A DNA stretch of 64,000 bases, from NCBI GenBank assembly GCA_964421675.1, contig CAYQXV010000003.1:1-64000 (forward strand), in the 5' to 3' direction. Shown here in pieces: positions 7,866-16,229 of this stretch. Below the pieces are notes generated by a model, which did not search any database, was not told the origin of the DNA, and saw only the letters and a list, made by a program, of their open reading frames with translations. Both the position numbers and the translations under genes were made by a program. This DNA comes from CALLPQ01 sp964421675. GTDB lineage: Bacteria; Pseudomonadota; Alphaproteobacteria; Caulobacterales; Parvularculaceae. Every line of letters begins with the position of its first letter. Position 1 is the first letter of the stretch.

Positions 7866-9035
7866 ATGGCACGTCAATCATATCTCTTCACCAGTGAAAG
7901 TGTCTCTGAGGGCCATCCAGATAAGGTCTGCGACCGGGTTTCGGACTCCATCGTTGATCTGTTTTTGGGCAAAGACCCGGTTGCGCGTGTTGCTTGTGAA
8001 ACGCTGACCACGACGAATCAGATTGTGCTCGCCGGTGAGGTTCGCTGCGCTGAGCCCGTCTCTCATGAAGAGATTGAACATACGGCGCGCGCGGCGGTCA
8101 AAGATATTGGCTATGAGCAAGACGGGTTTCATTGGAAGAACTCCAATTTCCAAAACTTCTTGCACGAGCAGTCAGCCGACATTGCCATGGGTGTTGATTC
8201 TGCGAGCAATAAAGATGAAGGGGCAGGCGACCAAGGCATTATGTTCGGCTATGCGGTCAATGAAACAGACGCATTGATGCCAGCGCCCATTCAATATTCT
8301 CATGAAATATTGCGCCGTATGGCTGTCGTGCGAAAGTCCGGTGAACAGCCTGTATTTGAGCCCGATGCAAAGAGCCAGGTCACGTTGCGCTATGAAAACA
8401 ATAAGCCGGTTGCTGTAACCTCAGTTGTTGTTTCCACTCAGCACACTGAAGGCTCAACGCCCGGTGATATTCGCGAAATGGTTCGCCCCATCGTCGCTGA
8501 TGTTCTGGGCGACCTTGGCATGCCGCCAGAAGAAGAATTTTTCGTCAACCCAACAGGTAACTTTGTTATTGGCGGACCGGACGGTGATGCGGGTCTTACA
8601 GGCCGTAAAATCATTGTGGATACTTATGGCGGTGCAGCGCCCCATGGCGGCGGCGCATTCTCTGGCAAAGACCCAACCAAGGTTGACCGGTCAGCGGCCT
8701 ATGCATCGCGCTATCTTGCCAAGAACGTTGTTGCTGCCGGACTTGCTGATCGTTGCTTGATCCAGCTTTCGTACGCGATTGGTGTTGCCAAGCCATTGTC
8801 TGTCTATGTCGATCTTTATGGGACGGGCAATGTTGATGAGGCCAAGCTTGAAACGGCCTTGCAGGATGTGATGGATCTGACACCGCGCGGCATTCGTGAG
8901 CATCTTGGGTTGAACCGGGCCATTTATGCGCGCACAGCGGCCTATGGTCATTTTGGCCGTACAGCAGAAGCCGATGGCGGTTTCTCCTGGGAGCGGGTTG
9001 ATCTTGTGGATGCATTGAAATCTGCGGTTGGCTGA
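7866..9035 (+). CDS. metK: S-adenosylmethionine synthetase
   Basis: MetK makes S-adenosylmethionine from methionine and ATP in the cytoplasm. All three signature regions are present: SEGHPDKVCDRVSDSIVD near the N-terminus (ATP and Mg site), GDQGIMFGYA near residue 120, and the P-loop-like GGAAPHGGGAFSGKDPTKVD near 257-276. The 389-residue length is normal. The ATG at 7866 gives MARQSYLFTSESVSEGHPDK, the expected start. It stands alone, divergent from the glycosyltransferase at 6593-7609, with a 256-base upstream region that holds a candidate operator. In many alphaproteobacteria metK precedes trmB, and here only one gene lies between them. Confidence 0.98.
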   Translation: MARQSYLFTSESVSEGHPDKVCDRVSDSIVDLFLGKDPVARVACETLTTTNQIVLAGEVRCAEPVSHEEIEHTARAAVKDIGYEQDGFHWKNSNFQNFLHEQSADIAMGVDSASNKDEGAGDQGIMFGYAVNETDALMPAPIQYSHEILRRMAVVRKSGEQPVFEPDAKSQVTLRYENNKPVAVTSVVVSTQHTEGSTPGDIREMVRPIVADVLGDLGMPPEEEFFVNPTGNFVIGGPDGDAGLTGRKIIVDTYGGAAPHGGGAFSGKDPTKVDRSAAYASRYLAKNVVAAGLADRCLIQLSYAIGVAKPLSVYVDLYGTGNVDEAKLETALQDVMDLTPRGIREHLGLNRAIYARTAAYGHFGRTAEADGGFSWERVDLVDALKSAVG

Positions 9036-9129
9036 TAAACTCCGCTCACAATTGCGGGACATTGCCGGTTTGTGGCGCGCTTTCTTTTGGTTTTGATGGT
9101 AGAATCATCTCCGAAAGGCAGGTACACCC

Positions 9130-9804
9130 ATGCGCTCCACTCACTTACTCTTTTCGCGTCCCGCTTTAGGGGCTGGCCTTAAATTTATGGTGGCGGCCTT
9201 GGCGCTGACCACTTTGGCGCCCGCTATATCGGCCCAAAATAGTGTTGACCAACAAGCACCAGACCGCGTTGATCCGGGTTTTCTGGACGATGACGCGCAA
9301 TCCCCCAGCGCACGCAGCGAATCTAGTGAGCCTGGCGAGCTCGGCAACAAGTCTGTCGAAGCGGCAGCGCGCATTCGTGCAATCGTTCAGCGAATTGATC
9401 CGACAGCAGAGTTCCTTCCCAACGGTGTATCCTTCCGTGTGGAGAGCGTTCCGGTAACGCTTGTCTATGACCTCAATGCCGACCGTATGCGGTTGATCAG
9501 TGCGGTTAGCTCATTGGGCGAAGTAGACAATGATATGCTCTTGCGGTTGATGCAGGCCAATTTTGATAGTGCGCTTGATGCGCGTTATGCCATTGCGCAG
9601 GGCGCACTTTGGTCAACATTTATTCATCCGCTTTCCTCGATCAATGATGAAGATTTTGTTTCCGGACTCGGCCAGACCGTCAATTTGGTGTTGACCTATG
9701 GGTCAAGCTTTGCGTCGGGCGGTGTGGTCTTTGGCGGCGGCGATAGCCAGGTCGAGCAGAACCAATTGATTGAAGAGCTGCAAGATCGCACCAAAGAGAT
9801 TTAA
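9130..9804 (+). CDS. Secreted YbjN-domain protein
   Basis: The 224-residue product begins with a signal peptide: basic residues, then hydrophobic LKFMVAALALTTLA, and a likely cleavage after ISA near residue 35. A low-complexity acidic/Ser-rich stretch follows. The rest resembles the YbjN / type III chaperone-like fold: a beta-rich half (FLPNGVSFRVESVPVTLVYD), then helix-rich MLLRLMQANFDSALDARYAI and an ALWSTFIHPL segment. The function of YbjN proteins is not established. It lies between metK and trmB on the same strand, 94 bases after metK, so shared transcription is possible but unproven. Confidence 0.78.
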   Translation: MRSTHLLFSRPALGAGLKFMVAALALTTLAPAISAQNSVDQQAPDRVDPGFLDDDAQSPSARSESSEPGELGNKSVEAAARIRAIVQRIDPTAEFLPNGVSFRVESVPVTLVYDLNADRMRLISAVSSLGEVDNDMLLRLMQANFDSALDARYAIAQGALWSTFIHPLSSINDEDFVSGLGQTVNLVLTYGSSFASGGVVFGGGDSQVEQNQLIEELQDRTKEI

Positions 9805-9888
9805 AGGTTCTAAAACCTGAAGGCCGGATAATTTGAAAACATAGGGTTAGGGACGTTGCGCGACGGCGAGCTTGTAGCCTATGTCTAG

Positions 9889-9906
9889 CCTCTCTTTGTT
9901 GAGAGG
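9889..9906 (+). promoter_or_regulatory. Hairpin enclosing the trmB ribosome-binding site
   Basis: CCTCTC (9889-9894) pairs with GAGAGG (9901-9906) across a six-base loop. The right arm is itself the Shine-Dalgarno sequence of trmB, nine bases before its ATG at 9916. In RNA this would hide the ribosome-binding site unless the stem melts. A run of four T directly follows the stem, so a weak terminator is the other reading. The structure is seen in sequence, and any regulatory role is inference. Confidence 0.4.
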
Positions 9907-9915
9907 GTTTTGCTT

Positions 9916-10623
9916 ATGTCCAATTCTGCCAGCTATATCCCGCGCCTTTACGGGCGTCGCCAAGACAAGCCGTTAAAGCCGCGTCAGGCGCAGTTGATGG
10001 AAACACGTCTTGATGCGTTGCGCGTGCCGCTTGTGGAAGGCGAGAGCCTGATCCTGTCAGACCTCTTTGCGCAAAAAGAGGAAGTCTGGCTAGAGATTGG
10101 GTTTGGCGGCGGGGAACATTTGGCCTGGCAAGCGAGAGAAAATAATAATGTTGGTATGATCGGCGCGGAGCCCTTCATAAATGGGGTGGCAAAGCTTGTT
10201 ACCCACATTGAAGATGGAGCGCTTGAAAATATCCGTATTCACCATGGCGATGCTCGCCCCTTATTAGAGGCGATACCTTCGCAGGCGCTGTCTCGTATTT
10301 TTGTTTTGCATCCCGATCCCTGGCCGAAAAGTCGTCACCATAAAAGACGGATGATTTCGCCCTGGTTTTTTACCGAGGCAGCGCGGGTCGTAAAGCCGGG
10401 AGGGATATTGCGCGTTGCGTCTGATATTTCCGGATACATCACCTGGACGTTAATGCATGCCAGTAATCAGCCCTGGTTTGAGTGGACTGCCAAGCGCGCT
10501 GGTGACTGGACAGATCGGCGTGAGGATTGGCCGCAAACCCGCTATGAAACCAAAGCCATAAAAGAGGGGCGGGTGGCCACCTATCTGGAGTTTGAACGCA
10601 ATAGGGTCCCTAGTGCGGGTTAG
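9916..10623 (+). CDS. trmB: tRNA (guanine-N7-)-methyltransferase
   Basis: TrmB methylates G46 of tRNA using S-adenosylmethionine. The 235-residue protein has the SAM-binding EIGFGGGEHLAW, the family hallmark HPDPWPKSRHHKRRM (substrate and catalytic region), ASDISGY, and a TRYETKAIKEGR C-terminus. The ATG at 9916 (MSNSASYIPR) is preferred over a TTG two codons upstream because GAGAGGG lies nine bases before it. It follows the metK region on the same strand, a common alphaproteobacterial association. Confidence 0.96.
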   Translation: MSNSASYIPRLYGRRQDKPLKPRQAQLMETRLDALRVPLVEGESLILSDLFAQKEEVWLEIGFGGGEHLAWQARENNNVGMIGAEPFINGVAKLVTHIEDGALENIRIHHGDARPLLEAIPSQALSRIFVLHPDPWPKSRHHKRRMISPWFFTEAARVVKPGGILRVASDISGYITWTLMHASNQPWFEWTAKRAGDWTDRREDWPQTRYETKAIKEGRVATYLEFERNRVPSAG

Positions 10624-10784
10624 TGGCTTCCTGGATTAGTGCACCACCACGCCCGTTTGTGATACTTCTCTCATCGATCACATTGTATACTGGCGAGTAA
10701 TGTCGCGATTGTGAGTTTGCCGTTAGTGCTGAGCCGCGATACACCTGAGGCCAATATTGTGACCTTGTGCAAGGACTATTGATC

Positions 10785-12107
10785 GTGCCCTTATCGAAAC
10801 TGTTTAAACTCGCTGGCGTGGCTATGCTGCCATTCTTTGTAACGGGATGCGTACAGGTCACTCTTGCATGGGCAAACCTGAATGCCAGCGGAGGACCAGC
10901 GGCGACGCCCGCTATTCTTGCCGCGAGCGCTCCCGGTATTGCAGTCGGTGCGCAACCCTCACCCGCAACGTCGAAGCCAGCGCTGGCGGCAATTACGACA
11001 ACGCAGCGTTGGGAAGATGAACGCGTGCCCATCCTGCGCGATCAATTGCAGGCCCATATTTATGGATATTTGCCCGATGCGTCAGATATACGCGTGATCG
11101 ACAGAAAGGTCCTCGACACGAATGCATTTGGTGGGCGCGCGACCTTAGAAGAAATCACCGTTGCGCCGATCGCGCAGTTTGGCGAGGTGCGCCGCGAAGG
11201 TGATCCGTTCATTATTGAATTGGTTGTTCCTAATAATGCATCAGGGCCGGTGCCGATCATCTTAAAACAAAGTTTTAGCCGACGCTGGCAGGCCGTCCCG
11301 CACCCGGATGTGACGGGTCGCCCTGAGGGTAACCCAAGGGCTATTTCCGGAATATTCACCTATGTTTTTGGCCGCTATATCGCAACGCCGCCCATCGCGG
11401 ATATTCTCGATCGTGGCTATGCATTGGCGGTCGTAACGCCCGGTGAATTTGTTCCCGATAATGGGGTAGCAGGCCTTGCTGCCTTGCGGGAGCTGTCTGC
11501 GGGTTATCAAGATGACCAAACCCGGTGGGGCGCAATCCTTGCCTGGGGCTGGGGATTTTCGCGAACCATTGATGTTTTGATTGACGATCCGCGCATTCGC
11601 TCCGATGGATTTATTGCTTACGGTCATTCCCGGTACGGAAAATCTGCGCTTGTTGCCGCCGCATTCGACGAACGCGTGAACGCAGTGATCTCCCATCAAT
11701 CGGGAACGGGCGGGGCATCGTTAAACCGACGTAAAAAAGGCGAGAGCGTTAAAGAAATAACCGAATCCTATCCGCACTGGTTTTCAAATGTATATGCGGG
11801 GTATGCAGACAAAACCGATGAAATGCCGGTAGATCAACATCATTTATTGGCATTGGTTGCGCCGCGCCCGGTATTCCTCGGCAATGCGCGCCGTGATGTT
11901 TGGTCAGATCCCAACGGGGCGTTGCGCGCGGCAATCGGTGCTGACCCGGTTTGGAAGCTTTACGATCAAGATGGCGGGTTACGCCAGGATCGTCTCGATG
12001 GGTTTGACCCAGAGGCTGATGTGGCGTTGTGGATCCGCCCGGGCACGCACGGGGTCAATAAAGAAGACTGGCCTGCTTTCCTTGCCTTTCTGGATGCGCA
12101 CTTTTAA
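10785..12107 (+). CDS. Putative glucuronoyl-esterase-like lipoprotein (CE15 type)
   Basis: This is an alpha/beta hydrolase of about 440 residues that appears to be exported. The N-terminus has Lys residues, a hydrophobic stretch and a lipobox-like FVTGC with Cys near residue 22. The nucleophile elbow GHSRYGKSA (Ser near 281), the following SHQSGTGGASLNRR...GESV and the late RPGTHGVN (His) follow the pattern of carbohydrate-esterase family 15, which cleaves 4-O-methyl-glucuronoyl esters in plant or algal cell-wall polysaccharide. The CE15 assignment comes from motif memory. I start at the GTG at 10785, nine bases after AAGGA. A GTG six codons earlier is possible. ttcA follows 10 bases later. 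Confidence 0.72.
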   Translation: MPLSKLFKLAGVAMLPFFVTGCVQVTLAWANLNASGGPAATPAILAASAPGIAVGAQPSPATSKPALAAITTTQRWEDERVPILRDQLQAHIYGYLPDASDIRVIDRKVLDTNAFGGRATLEEITVAPIAQFGEVRREGDPFIIELVVPNNASGPVPIILKQSFSRRWQAVPHPDVTGRPEGNPRAISGIFTYVFGRYIATPPIADILDRGYALAVVTPGEFVPDNGVAGLAALRELSAGYQDDQTRWGAILAWGWGFSRTIDVLIDDPRIRSDGFIAYGHSRYGKSALVAAAFDERVNAVISHQSGTGGASLNRRKKGESVKEITESYPHWFSNVYAGYADKTDEMPVDQHHLLALVAPRPVFLGNARRDVWSDPNGALRAAIGADPVWKLYDQDGGLRQDRLDGFDPEADVALWIRPGTHGVNKEDWPAFLAFLDAHF

Positions 12108-12117
12108 ACCATGGCCT

Positions 12118-13005
12118 ATGGATGCCCAGATAAGCTCACCCACCGCAACGCCGGCGACAATTCCGCAAATTTATGACGGAATCACCCAAAGCGTAACCTT
12201 CAAGAAGGTACGCAAGCGCCTTGCGCGTCAAACCATGGATGCCATTAATCGCTATGGCATGCATGAGACCAAACCAGGTGCAAACGGGCGTGCGGCGAAA
12301 TGGCTGGTCTGTCTTTCAGGCGGTAAAGATAGCTACACATTGCTGACCATGCTGCAGGATCTTGCCTGGCAGGGCGGGGTGCGCGCGCAATTATTGGTGT
12401 GTAATCTCGATCAGGGCCAACCCGGATTTCCCAAACATATATTGCCGGACTATCTGGATCGTACGGGTTTGCCCTACCGGATTATTACCGAAGATACCTA
12501 CTCCATTGTGACAGAAAAGGTGCCGGAAAACAGGACATTTTGTGCGCTATGTTCGCGGTTGCGGCGGGGTATTTTATACCGGGTTGCGCGCGAAGAGGGT
12601 TGTGATGCGATCGTTCTTGGCCATCACCGCGATGATGCGCTTGAAACATTTTTGATGAACTTTTTCCATGGCGGGCGTCTTGCTGCTATGCCGCCAAAGT
12701 TGGTGAATGATGAAGGCGATCTGCTTGTGCTGCGCCCACTCATTACGTGCGGGGAAGATGATATCGCCAAATTTGCCAAGCTGATGGACTATCCAATTAT
12801 CCCTTGTAACTTATGTGGCTCGCAAGATGGCTTGCAGCGTGTGGCGATGAAGAGCCTTCTTGATAGCTGGGAAGAGCGCAGGCCCGGTCAACGTGATGTT
12901 ATGTTCCGTGCCCTGCAGAATGTGCGATCTAGCCATCTCAATGATGAGCGCATTTTTGATTTTAAAGAGCTGTTCGCAATGCGGTCTGGCGATAGTGATT
13001 TTTGA
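12118..13005 (+). CDS. ttcA: tRNA 2-thiocytidine biosynthesis protein TtcA
   Basis: TtcA puts the 2-thio group on cytidine 32 of certain tRNAs, using ATP and an iron-sulfur cluster. The 295-residue product shows the PP-loop SGGKDS at about 67-72, the cluster/sulfur cysteines in FCALCSRLRRG and a further CNLCGSQ, and the conserved GHHRDDALETFLMN. The open frame extends 261 bases further upstream inside the esterase gene, but the ATG at 12118 gives the right family length and lies 10 bases after the preceding stop. The gene converges with the glycosyltransferase at 13013, with seven bases between stops. Confidence 0.95.
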   Translation: MDAQISSPTATPATIPQIYDGITQSVTFKKVRKRLARQTMDAINRYGMHETKPGANGRAAKWLVCLSGGKDSYTLLTMLQDLAWQGGVRAQLLVCNLDQGQPGFPKHILPDYLDRTGLPYRIITEDTYSIVTEKVPENRTFCALCSRLRRGILYRVAREEGCDAIVLGHHRDDALETFLMNFFHGGRLAAMPPKLVNDEGDLLVLRPLITCGEDDIAKFAKLMDYPIIPCNLCGSQDGLQRVAMKSLLDSWEERRPGQRDVMFRALQNVRSSHLNDERIFDFKELFAMRSGDSDF

Positions 13006-13012
13006 TTTGGTC

Positions 13013-14008
13013 TTATTGCAACCGCGATGATTTTCGAAAATGGGTAAAAAATTCCCGCAATTGAGCGCGCGGCTCTGCAATGGATTTTCCTGTAACAAGT
13101 TTACGGAAAAGCAAAATTGATGTGCCGAGCATGAACGCAAGGTCGGCACCTAGATGATGCAGCGTGCCATGGTGCTTTTTGAAATAGGCATTTCGCGATC
13201 GTAGCCAATGGGGCGATTGCATCAAATCGTTTTTGATGCCGGTTGATTGGCCCTCAAGATGCACGGTGGTTGCGCGGGGCAGATGCCAGATGTCAAAGCT
13301 TGCGGCTTTTAGGCGGCGCATCAAATCTGTTTCTTCAAAATATAAAAAATAGTCTTCGTCAAAACCGTCAATGGCGGACAGCGCTTCGCGTGTCATCATA
13401 AATGCAGCCCCGCTCACCCAATCGACAGTTTGTGCAGTGTTCATTGGCGCATGCACGACTTTGCGCTGCTGTAATAATTTTGAAACGGGACCGGTTCTTG
13501 CCGTCGATTCAAATTCGCTCGCTATGGAAAAATATCGAAACGCGCTGGCTTGCGCAGTGCCATCAAGGCCCGTGATCAACGGTCCTGCGATGCCTGCGTT
13601 TTTTGTCTGCGTGAGATGACGCGCCAAAACCTCCAGGCAATCTGCTTGCGGCATTGCATCCGGGTTTAGAAACATAACCAGATCAGGATCAAGTTTGGCG
13701 TTACGCATCGCGCCTATGCCAACATTATTACCAGCGCCAAAGCCATCATTTTTGGGGTGGGCGATAATTTTTACGTCGACGCAGCCAGCATTGGTGGCAG
13801 CGGCTTTTTCCAGAATGGCAACATCGTCAGCACCGGAATTATTATCGACAATGATCAGGGTTGCCGTGCCAAATGGCGTGTGACGGGCGATAAGATCGTC
13901 GAGGGCGCTCGCAATCATGTCCGCGGTTTTGTAATTCACCAAAATGGTGACGAGCGACAAAGATGCACATTCGCGCGCTGATGGTGAATTAGAGTTGGGC
14001 ACGCCCAT
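13013..14008 (-). CDS. Family 2 glycosyltransferase (rhamnosyltransferase-like)
   Basis: This 331-residue GT2 enzyme has the WcaA/rhamnosyltransferase layout: TILVNYKTADMI at the start of the fold, IIVDNNSGADD, DGFGAGNNVGI, the metal-binding FLNPDA (in place of DxD), WVSGAAFMMTREAL and FDEDYFLYFEETDLMRRL near residue 225. A C-terminal hydrophobic patch may anchor it to the membrane. It is not in an obvious polysaccharide cluster. It follows a small secreted protein on the same strand, but a terminator at 14098-14132 separates them, so it probably has its own promoter in 14009-14097. The sugar is unknown. Confidence 0.88.
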   Translation of the reverse strand: MGVPNSNSPSARECASLSLVTILVNYKTADMIASALDDLIARHTPFGTATLIIVDNNSGADDVAILEKAAATNAGCVDVKIIAHPKNDGFGAGNNVGIGAMRNAKLDPDLVMFLNPDAMPQADCLEVLARHLTQTKNAGIAGPLITGLDGTAQASAFRYFSIASEFESTARTGPVSKLLQQRKVVHAPMNTAQTVDWVSGAAFMMTREALSAIDGFDEDYFLYFEETDLMRRLKAASFDIWHLPRATTVHLEGQSTGIKNDLMQSPHWLRSRNAYFKKHHGTLHHLGADLAFMLGTSILLFRKLVTGKSIAEPRAQLREFFTHFRKSSRLQ

Positions 14009-14097
14009 AAATCAATTTCCTTGCCTGTGCGGTTTGCGTTCGTTCGCATCTATGCACAAGAGCTCGTCGCGTCCTCTAAATGGATTGGCCTGCGCGC

Positions 14098-14132
14098 TAA
14101 AAAAACGCCATCCCCATATAGGGAATGGCGTT
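14098..14132 (-). terminator. Rho-independent terminator of the secreted-protein gene
   Basis: AACGCCATCCC (14104-14114) pairs with GGGAATGGCGTT (14121-14132) around a six-base loop. The run of A at 14099-14105 becomes a U-tract when read on the minus strand. It lies 83 bases after the stop of the gene at 14215-14628 and insulates it from the downstream glycosyltransferase. Confidence 0.85.
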
Positions 14133-14214
14133 GCAAAGAAAAAATGTCAAACTAGTCGAATAATTATTCGATGTAGAAAGTTCTTACGGTATTTTATCTG
14201 GCCGTGCTGCGTTC

Positions 14215-14628
14215 TTACCGTGCTTCTAGGCGCGTCACGCGGCGAACATCACTTTCAAAGGCAATGACTTCACCATCAAGGAATAAAACAGTGTAAGGCA
14301 CAAACCCGCCATATGAGCCTGATGGAAGTTTAGAGCGCACGCGCACATCAACCGCCCAACATGCTAGTCCTTCATAGCCGCGCATGTCGGTGAAAACTTT
14401 ATAGGGTGAGCTGGCAAAGCGATATTGTGCGCCGCGTGCTTGATGTAGCCGTGTTTCAAAATATGATTCTACTGACTCTTCATAAGCCGCCGGGACGGGA
14501 CCGAAAGCGTCAGCAGCAGATGCAGGCGAGATCGTTGCAGCCATTGCAAGCGACATGATGCCAGCCAATACGCTAAATAGCGGGGCGCTAAAGAACCGGG
14601 CTTTTAAAATTTTCAAGTTCAACATCAT
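14215..14628 (-). CDS. Small secreted protein of unknown function
   Basis: The 137-residue product begins with a signal peptide. Basic residues are followed by the hydrophobic stretch FSVLAGIMSLAMAATI, and SPASA-A near residue 39 is a good cleavage site. The mature part is about 100 residues with one Cys and aromatic-rich beta-like segments (YEGLACWAVDVRVRSK, GGFVPYTVLFLDGEVIAF). I recognise no family. It is monocistronic: 644 bases of non-coding sequence lie upstream and a clear terminator lies downstream. The periplasm is the likely location. Confidence 0.75.
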   Translation of the reverse strand: MMLNLKILKARFFSAPLFSVLAGIMSLAMAATISPASAADAFGPVPAAYEESVESYFETRLHQARGAQYRFASSPYKVFTDMRGYEGLACWAVDVRVRSKLPSGSYGGFVPYTVLFLDGEVIAFESDVRRVTRLEAR

Positions 14629-15272
14629 TTTTTCCTTTTCTTATGCGATGCCAGTCTTTTTCTAGACCAGTCTTTTTTGGTAGGCGGCGCCAAAATTCAC
14701 TCTCTTGTCGCCAAGCCAACTCTGGTCGTTTTTCCAACGCGGAGTCGAAAATCACGGCGCAAACCAGAAATAATTCTGCGTTCAGGCCGTTTTCATTTGT
14801 AACATCAGCGTCATGTTTATGTCATATATGTGTCACATAAGCCGCCACTGGTCAACAAAAAAGCGCACACTATGCGCAAAATATTGTAACATATTGATTT
14901 TATTTGCAAATTTCAGGGGATAAATATACTAATTACGAGCATTTGCCTGAAACATTCTGATCGTTTTTAGCATTTTTTGGCGCTTTATTTCTCAATGTGA
15001 CAGGCCGTGTGACAGCCTGTGTGCCGGGTGTGATGCCAGACGGGCAAAACACGTGCTGTGACTATGAATTGGGGTTGGGAGTGCATCCCTTTGGCAACTA
15101 TTTGCGCCGAACCATTAAAGTCGCACCAGCGAGGGCTTCGCCATGATGGCGTCATATGCTAATGTTAGTGGGAATAAGTGATGGGGCCTATATATTCATA
15201 TGCGCCCTCGATCTAGAATATTGGGTCCGCGTGGCTGACTTTTGGGGCATAGATAATTTTGGGGCATAGACC
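14629..15272. other. Long non-coding region between two divergent genes
   Basis: This is 644 bases without a convincing gene. It is AT-rich around 14860-14990 and should hold both promoters. TGTGACAG occurs twice (14996-15003 and 15008-15015), and CAGGC (15001-15005) can pair with GCCTG (15015-15019). ATGTCATATATGTGTCACAT lies just before 14840. The last 31 bases hold a tandem duplication. I recognise no operator or RNA family here. Confidence 0.6.
15240..15270 (+). repeat. Tandem 17-bp duplication at the ribosome-binding region
   Basis: The 14-base TTTTGGGGCATAGA occurs at 15240-15253 and again at 15257-15270, a period of 17 bases. The second copy ends two bases before the ATG at 15273. GGGG in each copy is the nearest thing to a Shine-Dalgarno sequence, so the duplication doubles the leader segment. 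Confidence 0.8.
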
Positions 15273-16223
15273 ATGGCACGACGATTAGGCAGACCGGTAA
15301 AATTTGTCCGGCCAGGCCGTTACATTTTCAATATGCTGGTTTTTATTCTGGCGATTGGGGCCGTAGTATTTTTCCTGTCGCCCTGGGGCCCACAGAGATC
15401 ACAATTATTGGTGGAAGCCTTTGAAGCGAATATGGCGCTTAACGGCATCATTCTCTTCGTTCTGTTTATCGGGATAATTTATAATCTGCGCCAGGCGGGG
15501 GTTATTTCTCCAGCGGTGAATTGGGTTGAGGGTTTCCTTGATACCGCGGATGCGACGCGCGCAAGGCTGCCACGCCCACCTGGGCTTATCGGCGCTATGG
15601 TGCGCCCGCTGATTGATGCGGATGCGAGCGGCGGTCCGTTAAGTTCTGAAACCTCCCGCGCAATTCTCGATTCCATCGGAACCCGTATGGATGAGGGCCG
15701 CGAACTTGGTCGGTATATTTCCAACCTTTTGGTGTTTCTGGGCTTGCTCGGCACATTCTGGGGACTGTTAGAGACCGTGAATGCGGTGGGCGATACCATT
15801 GCTGGATTGGCCAATGCGGGCGTCGATGCCGAAGACACGGTGACGCAATTGATTGAAAATCTGGAAAAACCGCTGGGCGGCATGGGCACAGCCTTTTCGT
15901 CCTCTTTATTTGGTTTGGGTGGTTCTCTCATTATCGGGTTTTTGGATCTGCAAGCCGGTCAGGCGCAAAACCGGTTTTACTCCAGTCTTGAAGATTGGTT
16001 GTCAGGCATGACAACGGTCTCCACTGCCGGGGCGGGGACACGCTCTTCACTGCATGGGCGCACCGATACTGGCGATCTTCTCGCTGCCTTGCAAAGCCTC
16101 GAAGGGGCGCTTGCGGCGAACACGGAAACGCAAATCAAATCCCAAACGGGTCAGTCAACCGAGATCAAGGAAGAGATCCGCAATCTCAACCGCACGCTGA
16201 CACGCCTCGGCAACGGAGGCTAA
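15273..16223 (+). CDS. MotA/TolQ/ExbB-family proton-channel protein
   Basis: This 316-residue inner-membrane protein has four hydrophobic helices, at about 18-38, 53-72, 145-165 and 205-225. Helices three and four carry the family core: NLLVFLGLLGTFWGLLETV and GTAFSSSLFGLGGSLIIGF. Such proteins form the outer ring of a proton channel that powers a partner spanning the envelope. The C-terminal 60 residues are cytoplasmic and polar. It lies six bases before a MotB-like gene and is clearly its partner. No flagellar, Tol or TonB genes are near, so it is not MotA, TolQ or ExbB proper. Similar uncharacterised pairs occur in Alphaproteobacteria. Confidence 0.85.
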   Translation: MARRLGRPVKFVRPGRYIFNMLVFILAIGAVVFFLSPWGPQRSQLLVEAFEANMALNGIILFVLFIGIIYNLRQAGVISPAVNWVEGFLDTADATRARLPRPPGLIGAMVRPLIDADASGGPLSSETSRAILDSIGTRMDEGRELGRYISNLLVFLGLLGTFWGLLETVNAVGDTIAGLANAGVDAEDTVTQLIENLEKPLGGMGTAFSSSLFGLGGSLIIGFLDLQAGQAQNRFYSSLEDWLSGMTTVSTAGAGTRSSLHGRTDTGDLLAALQSLEGALAANTETQIKSQTGQSTEIKEEIRNLNRTLTRLGNGG

Positions 16224-16229
16224 CCCGCC

